Below, piece after piece: positions 8,567 to 17,451 of a DNA stretch of 21,163 nucleotides (positions are counted from its first letter, which is position 1; every line of letters begins with the position of its first letter). Position numbers and translations under genes: made by a program. The DNA is from Archangium gephyra. GTDB lineage: Bacteria > Myxococcota > Myxococcia > Myxococcales > Myxococcaceae. The stretch covers positions 1-21,163 of the forward strand of contig QFQP01000060.1 of assembly GCA_003243425.1 (NCBI GenBank), given 5' to 3'. The notes beneath the pieces were generated by a model. It ran no database searches and was not told the DNA's origin. It saw only the letters and a list, made by a program, of their open reading frames with translations.

Positions 8567-9328
8567 ATGAAACGACTCGAGTCGAGAGTGGCGCTCGTGA
8601 CGGGCGCAGCGAGTGGAATCGGTCGTGCTGCGGCGCTGCGGCTGGCGTCGGAAGGCGCGGCGGTGCTGGTCACCGACATCAATGAAGAAGGCGGAGCCGA
8701 GACCGAGAAGACGATTCTCGAGGCCGGTGGCCGCGCTGACTTCGCCAAGCATGACGTCACCAGCGAGCAGGCGTGGGACGCGGTGTTGAAGCAGGTCGTT
8801 CAGGAGTTCGGGGGCCTCGACATTCTCGTGAACAACGCGGGCGTCGGCGACCTCTCGACCATCGCGGAGACCACGTTCGACGCGTACCGGAAGACGGTGT
8901 CCGTCACGCAGGACTCGGTGTTCCTCGGCATGAAGCACGCCGAGAAGTTGTTGATCAAATCAGGCCGGGCGAAGCGCGCGTCGGTGATCAACATCTGCTC
9001 CATCTTCGGCTCGAGCGGAGGGTTCGGGACCTCGGTCGGCTACCACGCCGCCAAAGGTGCAGTGCGCGTGATGACCAAGACGCTCGCGCTGCACTGGGCG
9101 GGTCACGGCGTTCGCGTGAACTCGATTCACCCCGGCTTCATCGACACGCCCGCGCTGGCCGCGGCGAAGAACACGCCGGCAGAGAAGGCGATGTTGGACC
9201 TCACGCCGTTGGGGCGCCTGGGCTCCGTCGAAGAGGTCGCCGGCGCGATCGCGTTTCTGGCGAGCGATGACGCGACGTTCATCACCGGCTCGGAGCTGTA
9301 CGTGGACGGTGGCTACATGGCGCGCTGA
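8567..9328 (+). CDS. short-chain dehydrogenase/reductase (classical SDR)
   Basis: A 253-residue SDR. The start at ATG 8567 (MKRLESRVALVTG) puts the cofactor motif TGAASGIG at residues 12-19, as is normal for the family; upstream reading is an overlap with another frame. Asp37 after the second beta strand (VLVTDINE) predicts NAD(H) preference. NNAG is at 89-92, the probable catalytic Ser at 145 (INICSIFG), and YHAAK gives Tyr159/Lys163. The C-terminal GSELYVDGGYMA is typical. The Asn of the usual SDR catalytic tetrad (in VNxxGVFLG) aligns with Thr114 (VTQDSVFLG), an uncommon replacement. The substrate cannot be told from sequence; this subgroup includes many alcohol, sugar and 3-oxoacyl reductases. 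It starts 20 nt after the TIGR02996 gene and may be read through from it. Confidence 0.93.
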   Translation: MKRLESRVALVTGAASGIGRAAALRLASEGAAVLVTDINEEGGAETEKTILEAGGRADFAKHDVTSEQAWDAVLKQVVQEFGGLDILVNNAGVGDLSTIAETTFDAYRKTVSVTQDSVFLGMKHAEKLLIKSGRAKRASVINICSIFGSSGGFGTSVGYHAAKGAVRVMTKTLALHWAGHGVRVNSIHPGFIDTPALAAAKNTPAEKAMLDLTPLGRLGSVEEVAGAIAFLASDDATFITGSELYVDGGYMAR

Positions 9329-9369
9329 CGTGCGGTCAGAGCACCGCTGCGGCGCCGTCATCGCCTCGC

Positions 9370-10617
9370 ATGACGACCTTGTTCGATGACGTGCTGCGCC
9401 TCCGCCCACAGGCGGTGGCGTACGAAGTTCAGCGACGACTCACCCGGGAATTCCCGAACCGCTTCGTCATGATGACGAGGTCGGACCTCTTCCACCCGCA
9501 CCAATTCTTCTACGACAAGCAGGCCACACGAACGCTTCACCCGGCGGTCATCGACGTCGTCGACCACTGGCCAGGAGACGAAGAGAACCGCCGCGTCACC
9601 GTCGAGCCTCGTCACCGCCGCGAGACGATGACGTGGAATGATCAGCAGTTCGAAATCGTCACCATCACGCTTCGCGAGAACAACGACGTGGAGACCTTGA
9701 GCTTCATCGTCGGCGATACCCCTGACGCCACCAGGACGTTCTTCCTCGCGGTCTGCACCTGGTGCTCCAACACGCGCGGCGCGGTGCTCACCTACGAGAA
9801 CGGCTGCTTCGGCCGCAGCGAAACACTCTTCCGGCAGATTCAGAGCGCGTCGTTCGACGAGCTGATCCTCGCGCCGGAGCTCGCGACCTCGGTGCGTGAC
9901 GACGTCCGGCGCTTCGTCGACGCGAAGAACACCTACGCGAAGCTCAACGTGCCGTGGAAGCGCGGGCTGTTGCTGCTCGGCGCTCCGGGCAATGGAAAGA
10001 CGCACATGCTCCGCGCGCTCGTGAAGGAGACCGGGTGGCAGTGCTTGTACGTGCGCAGCTTTCGCAGCCGTCAGGGCGACGCCGAGCGCGGAATTTCACA
10101 GGTGTTTGCGCGAGCGCGCCGCGCGGCTCCGTGCGTGATGGTGCTGGAAGACCTCGACTGCCTCGTGGGCGACGACAGCCGGAGCGCGTTGCTCAACGAG
10201 CTCGACGGCTTCGCGTCGAACCAGGGGCTGTTGATCATCGCCACCACCAACCACCCCGAGAAGTTGGACCGCTCGCTGTTGGACCGCCCGAGCCGCTTCG
10301 ACCGCAAGTTCCACTTTCCACTGCCGGAGCCGCGGGAACGCCGCGCGTACCTCGAGAAGTGGCGCAGCTCGCTCGAGCCGTCGCTGCACTTTGACGACGA
10401 GACGCTGGGCGAAGTGGTCGAGGGCACGCACGGCTTCACGTTCGCCTACCTCAAGGAGCTCACGTTCGCGGCGATGATGGCCTTCGTCGATGCGGGTGCG
10501 CCGATGCGCACCGTCGTGACGCAGGTGTTGGCGAACCTGCGCGGCGAGATGTCGAGCGCGCGGAAGCTCTTGCCGCCGACCCCGGGCACCGAGCGGAAGA
10601 TCAGCTTGAGCATGTGA
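9370..10617 (+). CDS. AAA-family ATPase with unassigned N-terminal domain
   Basis: A 415-residue protein. The C-terminal half is a single AAA module: Walker A GAPGNGKT (204-211), Walker B CVMVLEDLD (255-263), sensor-1 ATTN (291-294) and a second-region-of-homology-like LLDRPSRFDR (303-312) carrying candidate arginine fingers. A helical lid follows (about 325-395). Residues 1-165 are not a domain I recognise; they contain several Phe/Trp-rich strands and two or three cysteines (CTWCSNTRG), and probably recognise substrate. The layout of one AAA domain behind a unique N-domain, with a short linker including SFDELIL (161-167), recalls BCS1/Cdc48-like remodelling ATPases, but no TM helix is present, so a soluble disaggregase or unfoldase role is inferred. 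It is 41 nt downstream of the SDR, on the same strand. Confidence 0.9.
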   Translation: MTTLFDDVLRLRPQAVAYEVQRRLTREFPNRFVMMTRSDLFHPHQFFYDKQATRTLHPAVIDVVDHWPGDEENRRVTVEPRHRRETMTWNDQQFEIVTITLRENNDVETLSFIVGDTPDATRTFFLAVCTWCSNTRGAVLTYENGCFGRSETLFRQIQSASFDELILAPELATSVRDDVRRFVDAKNTYAKLNVPWKRGLLLLGAPGNGKTHMLRALVKETGWQCLYVRSFRSRQGDAERGISQVFARARRAAPCVMVLEDLDCLVGDDSRSALLNELDGFASNQGLLIIATTNHPEKLDRSLLDRPSRFDRKFHFPLPEPRERRAYLEKWRSSLEPSLHFDDETLGEVVEGTHGFTFAYLKELTFAAMMAFVDAGAPMRTVVTQVLANLRGEMSSARKLLPPTPGTERKISLSM

Positions 10618-10627
10618 CCGCCGGAAC

Positions 10628-11179
10628 TCAGGTCGGGGCGAACGCGATGACCGAGTACGACACCGTCTCTCCACTCGAGACGTTCACGTAGGCGTGCTTC
10701 TGATCTCCGTTGAACGCCACCACGTCACCCGGCGCGAGCCGGTACGAGCTCCCACCGACGATCAACTCCACCGCGCCGCGTTCGCACGTGAGGTACTCGC
10801 GCGTGCCTTCCCGATGCGGAACCCCGGTCAAGCGCGCGCCGGGGGGAAAGAACATGCGCTCGAGGTCGAGCCCCGCGAGCGTCTCGGGCAACAGGCTGCG
10901 AATCGTCACCGCCCCGCGCGTGCGTGCACGAAGCGCGTCGACCTTCACCACTTCGACGTCGTCACGGCCGCGGCTGATCAACTCCTCCACGCGAACCTGC
11001 AGCGCGTTGGCCGCTTTGATCAGCACCTGCAGCGTGGGGTTCGCTTCACCCGATTCCAGGTGTGTCCACGTGGCGCGGGGCAGACCCGCCAGCTTCGCCA
11101 TCTGCGCCTGACTCAAGCCGCGCAGCTCGCGGCAACGGCGAACGTTCGACCCCAGGTGCCCTGCTTCGTCGGTGGCCAT
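10628..11179 (-). CDS. XRE-family regulator with C-terminal cupin sensor domain
   Basis: A 183-residue regulator starting at ATG 11179, with AAAGGAG at 11191-11185 and 5-nt spacing. Residues about 10-66 form the helix-turn-helix (NVRRCRELRGLSQAQMAKLA, then LPRATWTHLESGEANPTLQVL). Residues about 108-178 form a cupin (HREGTREYLTCERGAVELI, then LAPGDVVAFNGDQKHAYVN) with His and Glu at metal-ligand positions. Regulators of this type bind DNA through the N-terminal domain and sense a small metabolite with the cupin. It is divergent from the SDR/QueA-like operon (11261), with a 5-bp-armed palindrome between them at 11203-11216, so it probably controls that operon and itself. Its 3' end is 10 bp from the convergent AAA gene. 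Confidence 0.93.
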   Translation of the reverse strand: MATDEAGHLGSNVRRCRELRGLSQAQMAKLAGLPRATWTHLESGEANPTLQVLIKAANALQVRVEELISRGRDDVEVVKVDALRARTRGAVTIRSLLPETLAGLDLERMFFPPGARLTGVPHREGTREYLTCERGAVELIVGGSSYRLAPGDVVAFNGDQKHAYVNVSSGETVSYSVIAFAPT

Positions 11180-11202
11180 CACGGCTCCTTTGAGAACCTC
11201 AT

Positions 11203-11216
11203 GCCAATGTGTTGGC
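11203..11216. promoter_or_regulatory. candidate operator for the XRE-cupin regulator
   Basis: GCCAA (11203-11207), TGTG, TTGGC (11212-11216) is a perfect inverted repeat in the 81-bp gap between the divergent regulator and SDR starts. It lies about 24 bp from the regulator start and 45 bp from the SDR start, where it could block both promoters. The regulator most likely to bind it is the XRE-cupin protein. Confidence 0.45.
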
Positions 11217-11260
11217 GGAGTGGGCGACAGAATGGCCGCTTCGATTGCAGTTTGTGAATC

Positions 11261-11929
11261 ATGAAGACGAACTGGAAGGCCGTCGTCACGGGAGCGAGCC
11301 GCGGGCTCGGCGCTGCACTGTCTGAAGCGCTCGCCGCCCGGGGTATCGAAGTCGCGTTGGTCGCTCGTTCGGCTGACGCGTTGAACGAGGTGGTCACGCG
11401 CATTCGGAAGAACGGCGGGAGGGCGCACGCCATCGTCGCTGACGTCGCCGACAAGGACGCCACGTACCGCATTGCCGGTGAAGCGATGGCGGCGATGGGC
11501 AGCGTCGACCTGCTGGTGCACAACGCGAGCGCGCTCGGGCCCACGCCGCTGCAGTTGCTGCTCGACACCGACTGCGAAGACCTCGAGGCCGTGCTGCAGA
11601 CCAACGTGGTCGGTGCGTTCCGGCTCACCAGGGCGCTCGTCGGGCCGATGGTGCTCAGAGGCAGTGGGGTCGTGGTGCAGATCAGTTCTGACGCTGCGGT
11701 GCAGCCGTACGAGCGCTGGGGCCTCTACGGGGCCAGCAAGGCTGCGGGTGATCAACTCACGCGCATTCTCGCCGCCGAGGTGAAGGCGTCAGGCGTGAGG
11801 GTCATCACCTTCGACCCCGGCGAGATGGATACACAGATGCACGCTGAGGCGATGCCCGAGGCGGATCCTTCGATGCTGGCGCGGCCGAGCGACGTGGCAG
11901 CGAGGTTGATTCGGGAGCTCTTCGAGTGA
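11261..11929 (+). CDS. short-chain dehydrogenase/reductase coupled to a QueA-like gene
   Basis: A 222-residue classical-type SDR, on the short side for the family. It has cofactor motif TGASRGLG (10-17), HNAS (88-91) in place of NNAG, the tetrad Asn115 (TNVVGAF), Ser142/143 (QISSDA) and YGASK (156-160), so the catalytic set is complete. Arg36 after the second beta strand (ALVARSAD) suggests NADP(H) preference. The usual C-terminal substrate loop is short (DPGEMDTQMHAEAMPEAD). Its stop overlaps the next start (TGATG), so it is translationally coupled to the QueA-family protein, and the two may act on one substrate or pathway. It is divergent from the XRE-cupin regulator, which is its likely controller. 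The substrate is unknown. Confidence 0.92.
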   Translation: MKTNWKAVVTGASRGLGAALSEALAARGIEVALVARSADALNEVVTRIRKNGGRAHAIVADVADKDATYRIAGEAMAAMGSVDLLVHNASALGPTPLQLLLDTDCEDLEAVLQTNVVGAFRLTRALVGPMVLRGSGVVVQISSDAAVQPYERWGLYGASKAAGDQLTRILAAEVKASGVRVITFDPGEMDTQMHAEAMPEADPSMLARPSDVAARLIRELFE

Positions 11930-12933
11930 TGCCCTCACCCCGACCCGCGCCGACCTCGTTGCTGCTGGGCGAGGGGGAACCGAGGGTCGTCGATTTCCGG
12001 GAACTCCCTGATCAACTTCGCGAAGGCGACCTGCTGGTGATGAACGACGCGGCCACGTTCCCGGGCTCCGTGCACTTCGAACATCGACACCTTCGTCTCG
12101 AGGCGCGGCTCTTCGAGAAGACGCCGCGTGGCTTCAAGGCCGTGCTCTTCGGGCCCGGCGATTTTCACACCCGCACCGAAGCTCGAACGCCGCCGCCGTT
12201 GCTCGACCCCGGCGAACACCTGCGCCTCGCGGGCCTCGACGCCGAGGTCATCGACGTCTCGCCCACTTCACCCCGGCTCGTGGAGCTGGCCTTCACTGCC
12301 CACGACGACGCTCAATGGGCTGCGCTCTACGAGCACGGTCACGTCATTCAGTACGCACATCGAGCCGAGCGACTTCCGCTCTGGTCCGTGCAGAACGTCT
12401 ACGGCGCGCGCCCGTGGGCCGCCGAACAACCCAGCGCAGGTCACGCGTTGACGTTCGAGCTGCTCCGACGTCTGCACGTGGCGACGCTCACCCACGCCAC
12501 CGGCCTGAGCGCCACCGGAGATCCAGCGCTCGACGCAGCCCTGCCCTTCCCCGAGCGCTACGAGATTCCCACCGCGACGCTCGACGCCGTGAACGCCGCG
12601 ACCCGGGTCATCGCCGTCGGAACCTCGGTGGTGCGGGCGCTCGAAGCCTGGGCCATGACGGGTGAACGCGCCGGCGTCGCCTCCGAGCCCATCGAGCCCG
12701 ACACACCCCTGCACGTCGTCGACGGGCTGCTCACCGGCATTCACTCGCCGGGCGAATCGCACTACCGCCTGCTGGGCGCGTTCCTCTCGCCTGAACGGCT
12801 CCGCGCCGTGTGCGAGCTGGCGAACAGGAAACACCTCCGCACACATGAGAACGGAGACCTCGCGCTGCTGTGGTGTGACCGAGAAGTGACTTCTGCCGAC
12901 GCACCGGCAGAAACACGAAACGTACGCTCTTAA
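11929..12933 (+). CDS. divergent member of the QueA (SAM:tRNA ribosyltransferase-isomerase) family
   Basis: A 334-residue protein starting at ATG 11929, coupled to the SDR. Family traits are clear: GDLLVMND (33-40), AVLFGPGDFH (71-80), VQNVYGARPWAAEQPSAG (154-171), TRVIAVGTSVVRALEA (225-240), VVDGLLTGIHSPGESHYRLLGAFL (from 263) and HENGDLALLW near the C-terminus. True QueA transfers ribose from SAM to preQ1 in tRNA, giving epoxyqueuosine. Several signature residues differ from canonical QueA as I know it: NDTRVIPARL reads NDAATFPGSV, and APTAGLHFT reads QPSAGHALT. It may therefore be a paralogue with another SAM-linked job rather than the tRNA enzyme, which is why no symbol is given. Operon partnership with an SDR and local XRE-cupin control also look metabolic rather than housekeeping. 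Confidence 0.85.
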   Translation: MPSPRPAPTSLLLGEGEPRVVDFRELPDQLREGDLLVMNDAATFPGSVHFEHRHLRLEARLFEKTPRGFKAVLFGPGDFHTRTEARTPPPLLDPGEHLRLAGLDAEVIDVSPTSPRLVELAFTAHDDAQWAALYEHGHVIQYAHRAERLPLWSVQNVYGARPWAAEQPSAGHALTFELLRRLHVATLTHATGLSATGDPALDAALPFPERYEIPTATLDAVNAATRVIAVGTSVVRALEAWAMTGERAGVASEPIEPDTPLHVVDGLLTGIHSPGESHYRLLGAFLSPERLRAVCELANRKHLRTHENGDLALLWCDREVTSADAPAETRNVRS

Positions 12934-12959
12934 ACGGGTACACTTGCCGACGGTCACGA

Positions 12960-14747
<1,788 letters not shown>

Positions 14748-14750
14748 GTC

Positions 14751-14764
14751 GCGTCGGCCGACGC
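14751..14764. repeat. perfect 14-bp palindrome between convergent genes
   Basis: GCGTCGGCCGACGC is perfectly palindromic and fills half of the 28-bp gap between the kinase stop and the P450 stop. It might be part of a shared terminator, but there is no T-run on either side and no loop, so a protein-binding site or chance is as likely. Confidence 0.4.
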
Positions 14765-14775
14765 ATCGCGAGCCA

Positions 14776-16113
14776 TCACCCGCGAGAACCGACCGTCACC
14801 AGCACCCCATTCTTCGGTCGCAGGGTGATCAACGGCTCGGGCTCGAAGGTTTGATCAGCCGACAGCGTCACCTTCATGCGCTGGAGAATGGTGATCAACA
14901 CCAGCTGCGCTTCGACCATCGCGAACGAATCACCGATGCACTTGCGCTGGCCCATGCTGAACGGCAGGTACGTGCCGTGCGCACGGCGCGGGTCGTCGAC
15001 CGTCCATCGCTCGGGCCTGAACTCGAGCGGCGCGTCCCAGTAGTCGGGGTGCCGATGCAGCGCCCACGGAGACACGAACACCAGCGCGCCCTTCTTCAGC
15101 AACCAGCCGTCGACCACCTCGTCTTCGACGACGGTGCGCCCGAGCGTCCACACCGGCGGGTACAGCCGCATCGCCTCTTTGATGACGTGCAGCGAGTACG
15201 GCAGGCGGCCCACGTCGGCCATGGTGGGCGCGCGGCCCTGCAGCACCGAGCGCGCTTCTTCGAGCAGCTTGCCTTCGACTTCGGGGTGCGTGCCCAGCAA
15301 CACCATCGCCCACGACAACACGTTGGCCGTGGTCTCGTGCCCCGCGAGGAAGATGGTCATCACCTCGTCGCGCAGCTGCTCGTCGGTCATGCCCTCGCCG
15401 GTCTCGGGGTCGCGTGACTCCATCAACATCGCGAGCAGGTCGTGCTTCGGCACCCCACCGTTTCGACGTTCGGCGATGACGCCCAGCACCACCGCGTCGA
15501 GCTGCGCCATCGCCTTCTTGAACGAGCGGTTCTCACTCGTGGGCACCCATTCCGGCGGCGCGAGTGGATACAGCGTGCGACGAATCAGGTGCTCGAGCGC
15601 GACCGTCAGCGCCACGCCCACGCCGTCGGCATCGCTGGTCACGTCTGACGACAGCAGCGTCTCACCGACGATTCGCAGCGTGCAGCGCATCATCTCGTGC
15701 GCGAAGTCGAACTGCGCGCCCGGCTCCCACGCGTCGACCATTTCACTCGCGGCCCGCGTCATCACCTCGCCGAAGCCCGCGAGCCGCTCGCGGTGAAACG
15801 CCGGCTGCGCGATGCGTCGCTGTCGCTTCCAGAAGCTGCCTTCGCTGGTGACCAGCCCGTTGCCGAGCGCGATGCGCAACATGTCGTAGCCGCGCGTCTG
15901 CTTGACGTAGTTCTTCACGTTGGTGACGAGCACGTGCTCGGCCAGCCGCGGCGTTCCCAGCACGTACGCCTCGAGCGTCGGCAACGGCAGCCGGGTGAAC
16001 GCGCCGTGGTGCAGCACCGCGCGCTCCATCACGTGCAGCGGGTTCTTCTGCAGGTCAGGCAACACCCCGATGAGCGGCCTGCCTCCGGGGAACAGCGCAG
16101 CTGTCTTTTCCAT
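14776..16113 (-). CDS. cytochrome P450
   Basis: A 445-residue soluble P450 (no N-terminal membrane anchor), a haem-thiolate mono-oxygenase. All signatures are present: the C-helix WKRQRR (95-100), I-helix oxygen-activation motif AGHETT (257-262), K-helix ExxR (Glu313/Arg316, EAMR), PERW (367-370) and haem loop FSMGQRKCIG (385-394) with ligand Cys392. The overall pattern resembles the CYP102/CYP4-like bacterial group, whose members often hydroxylate fatty acids or lipids, but the substrate cannot be read from sequence. No ferredoxin or reductase gene is adjacent, so electrons must come from elsewhere. It is divergent from a TetR regulator with a TGAG/CTCA palindrome 14-27 bp before the P450 ATG, implying repression by that regulator. 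No clear Shine-Dalgarno sequence precedes the start. Confidence 0.96.
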   Translation of the reverse strand: MEKTAALFPGGRPLIGVLPDLQKNPLHVMERAVLHHGAFTRLPLPTLEAYVLGTPRLAEHVLVTNVKNYVKQTRGYDMLRIALGNGLVTSEGSFWKRQRRIAQPAFHRERLAGFGEVMTRAASEMVDAWEPGAQFDFAHEMMRCTLRIVGETLLSSDVTSDADGVGVALTVALEHLIRRTLYPLAPPEWVPTSENRSFKKAMAQLDAVVLGVIAERRNGGVPKHDLLAMLMESRDPETGEGMTDEQLRDEVMTIFLAGHETTANVLSWAMVLLGTHPEVEGKLLEEARSVLQGRAPTMADVGRLPYSLHVIKEAMRLYPPVWTLGRTVVEDEVVDGWLLKKGALVFVSPWALHRHPDYWDAPLEFRPERWTVDDPRRAHGTYLPFSMGQRKCIGDSFAMVEAQLVLITILQRMKVTLSADQTFEPEPLITLRPKNGVLVTVGSRG

Positions 16114-16126
16114 GTCGTCAATGATG

Positions 16127-16140
16127 TGAGTAAATGCTCA
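16127..16140. promoter_or_regulatory. candidate TetR operator
   Basis: TGAGTAAATGCTCA is an imperfect palindrome (TGAG and CTCA arms, one further A-T pair inside) in the 64-bp gap between P450 and tetR. The form TGAGTNNNNNNCTCA is like known operators of TetR-family repressors. It lies just upstream of the P450 start and would overlap its promoter. Confidence 0.55.
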
Positions 16141-16177
16141 GGTCTCTCAACTCGCTTTCCCGAAGGCGCAGACCGAC

Positions 16178-16813
16178 ATGCCGAAGCCGCGCGCAGATTC
16201 CCCCCGGAAATTACCGACGCAGGCCCGCGCCCAGGTGACGGTCGACGCCATTCTGCGAGCAGCTGCTCACATTTTGCGCAACCAGGGCTGGGACGCCTGC
16301 AACACCAACGCGGTCGCCAGGCGGGCCGGCGTCAGCATCGGTTCGCTGTACCAGTACTTCCCTTCGAAAGACGCGTTGCTCGCGGCCATCGCCGAAGACC
16401 ACGCCACGCGTGGCCTCGAGATTCTCACCCGCGCGGTGTTGGAGGCCGGGCAGCAGCCGCGGTCCATCGGTGAGACGGTGCGGCACTACATTCGCGCGAT
16501 GATCGCCATGCACGCGGTCGACCCGAAGCTGCACCGCGTGCTCGCTGAACAGGTGCCTCGGCTGCGCGGCAGTGCGTCGGTGGTGCGGCGCTCGTCACAA
16601 CACGCGGCCACGCTGGTGCGCGGTTGGCTCGAGACGCAGAAGCAGCAGTTCCGCGCGGTGGACCTCGACGTGGCGACGTGGGTGCTGGTGACCGCGGTCG
16701 AAGCGCTGGCGCACCTCGAGGTTCTGCCGAAGCCGCAGGGGTTCGACGACGAAGCGCGCGTGGAAGAGGTCAGCCAGCTGGTGCTGGGGTACCTGGGCGT
16801 GAAGCGCCGTTAG
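16178..16813 (+). CDS. TetR-family transcriptional regulator
   Basis: A 211-residue TetR repressor. The N-terminal DNA-binding domain is typical: QVTVDAILRAAAHILRNQGWDA (19-40), then the helix-turn-helix NAVARRAGVSIGSLYQYFPSKDALLAA (about 44-70). Residues 75-205 form the all-helical ligand and dimer domain. It is divergent from the cytochrome P450, and a palindrome at 16127-16140 lies between them, so it most likely represses the P450 and its own gene until a P450 substrate or product binds. AAGG lies 11 nt before ATG 16178. The 3' end overlaps the convergent gene at 16810 by 4 bp (TTAG, stops on both strands). Confidence 0.95.
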   Translation: MPKPRADSPRKLPTQARAQVTVDAILRAAAHILRNQGWDACNTNAVARRAGVSIGSLYQYFPSKDALLAAIAEDHATRGLEILTRAVLEAGQQPRSIGETVRHYIRAMIAMHAVDPKLHRVLAEQVPRLRGSASVVRRSSQHAATLVRGWLETQKQQFRAVDLDVATWVLVTAVEALAHLEVLPKPQGFDDEARVEEVSQLVLGYLGVKRR

Positions 16814-17307
16814 TCGCGACGGCGAATGGTCACGCCCTGCGAGTAGCGAACGACGCCCCACGCGACGCACGCCATCGACGCCACGCCCCCGAGTCGCACC
16901 GCGTAGTACGAGACGTTGTCTGGCACTTCGGCGAGCCCGGTGAGGTTCAGGATCGCCGCGAGGCCGAGCGCGAGCAGGATCGCCGCGCCGAAGCCCATCC
17001 AATACAGCCCGACGATGTGGGCGGGGCCGGTGAGGCCGAGGTCGCTCAAGGTGAACGTGCCCGGTGAGAGCACGTTGCGGCCGACGGTGAGCTGCGCGCT
17101 GGGCAGCTCCGAGGGCATCGCGCCCATCACGGAGTTGATCAACACCAGCGCCGACTCTTCGTCGAGCCCGTCGGCCTTGAGTTTCTCGATCATCTCGGCG
17201 CGCGAGAGGTTCTGCGTCTTCCACAGCCGCACGCGGTCGTAGCGGGTGCCGTTGACGGGAACTTCCGTCGCGGGCGCTTCGGTCTTCAGCTCGGTCGCGT
17301 CGCTCAC
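16810..17307 (-). CDS. conserved-looking two-TM membrane protein of unknown function
   Basis: A 165-residue protein starting at GTG 17307 (VSDATELKTEAPATE). Upstream residues of the open frame are Arg/Ser-rich and look non-coding, so I use this GTG although it lacks a Shine-Dalgarno sequence. Residues about 28-65 form a helical segment (DRVRLWKTQNLSRAEMIEKLK, then GLDEESALVLINSVMG) of the kind that alternates Asp/Glu-rich turns with a 'sort and pair' helix. About 66-95 are Ser/Pro/Leu-rich. Two hydrophobic helices follow (about 97-118, IVGLYWMGFGAAILLALGLAAI, and about 132-155), with a basic C-terminal end. I do not recognise a named family. It is convergent with tetR and divergent from a small lipoprotein gene. 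Confidence 0.72.
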   Translation of the reverse strand: MSDATELKTEAPATEVPVNGTRYDRVRLWKTQNLSRAEMIEKLKADGLDEESALVLINSVMGAMPSELPSAQLTVGRNVLSPGTFTLSDLGLTGPAHIVGLYWMGFGAAILLALGLAAILNLTGLAEVPDNVSYYAVRLGGVASMACVAWGVVRYSQGVTIRRRD

Positions 17308-17451
17308 GGGGCGGACGGTGCGGCACGGAGAGGGACGTGTCAATCCACCGCTGCGGACGGTGCCGGCGCGTAACTCGTTGATCTCCAACGCCTTCGAGTT
17401 GGCGCGCGCACTGCTCAGGGGGTCTTCACCTCTCACCCACTGGAGTTCCAC
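17308..17451. promoter_or_regulatory. divergent promoter region with 11-bp direct repeat and a TTGACA box
   Basis: This 144-bp gap separates the two-TM protein (minus) and the small lipoprotein (plus). GCGGACGGTGC occurs twice, at 17311-17321 and 17353-17363, exactly 42 bp apart, about four helical turns, which suits two regulator half-sites on one DNA face. On the minus strand TTGACA lies at 17343-17338, a perfect -35 hexamer, but no convincing -10 follows at 16-18 bp. If used, its transcript would begin at or next to GTG 17307, giving a nearly leaderless mRNA. Confidence 0.35.
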
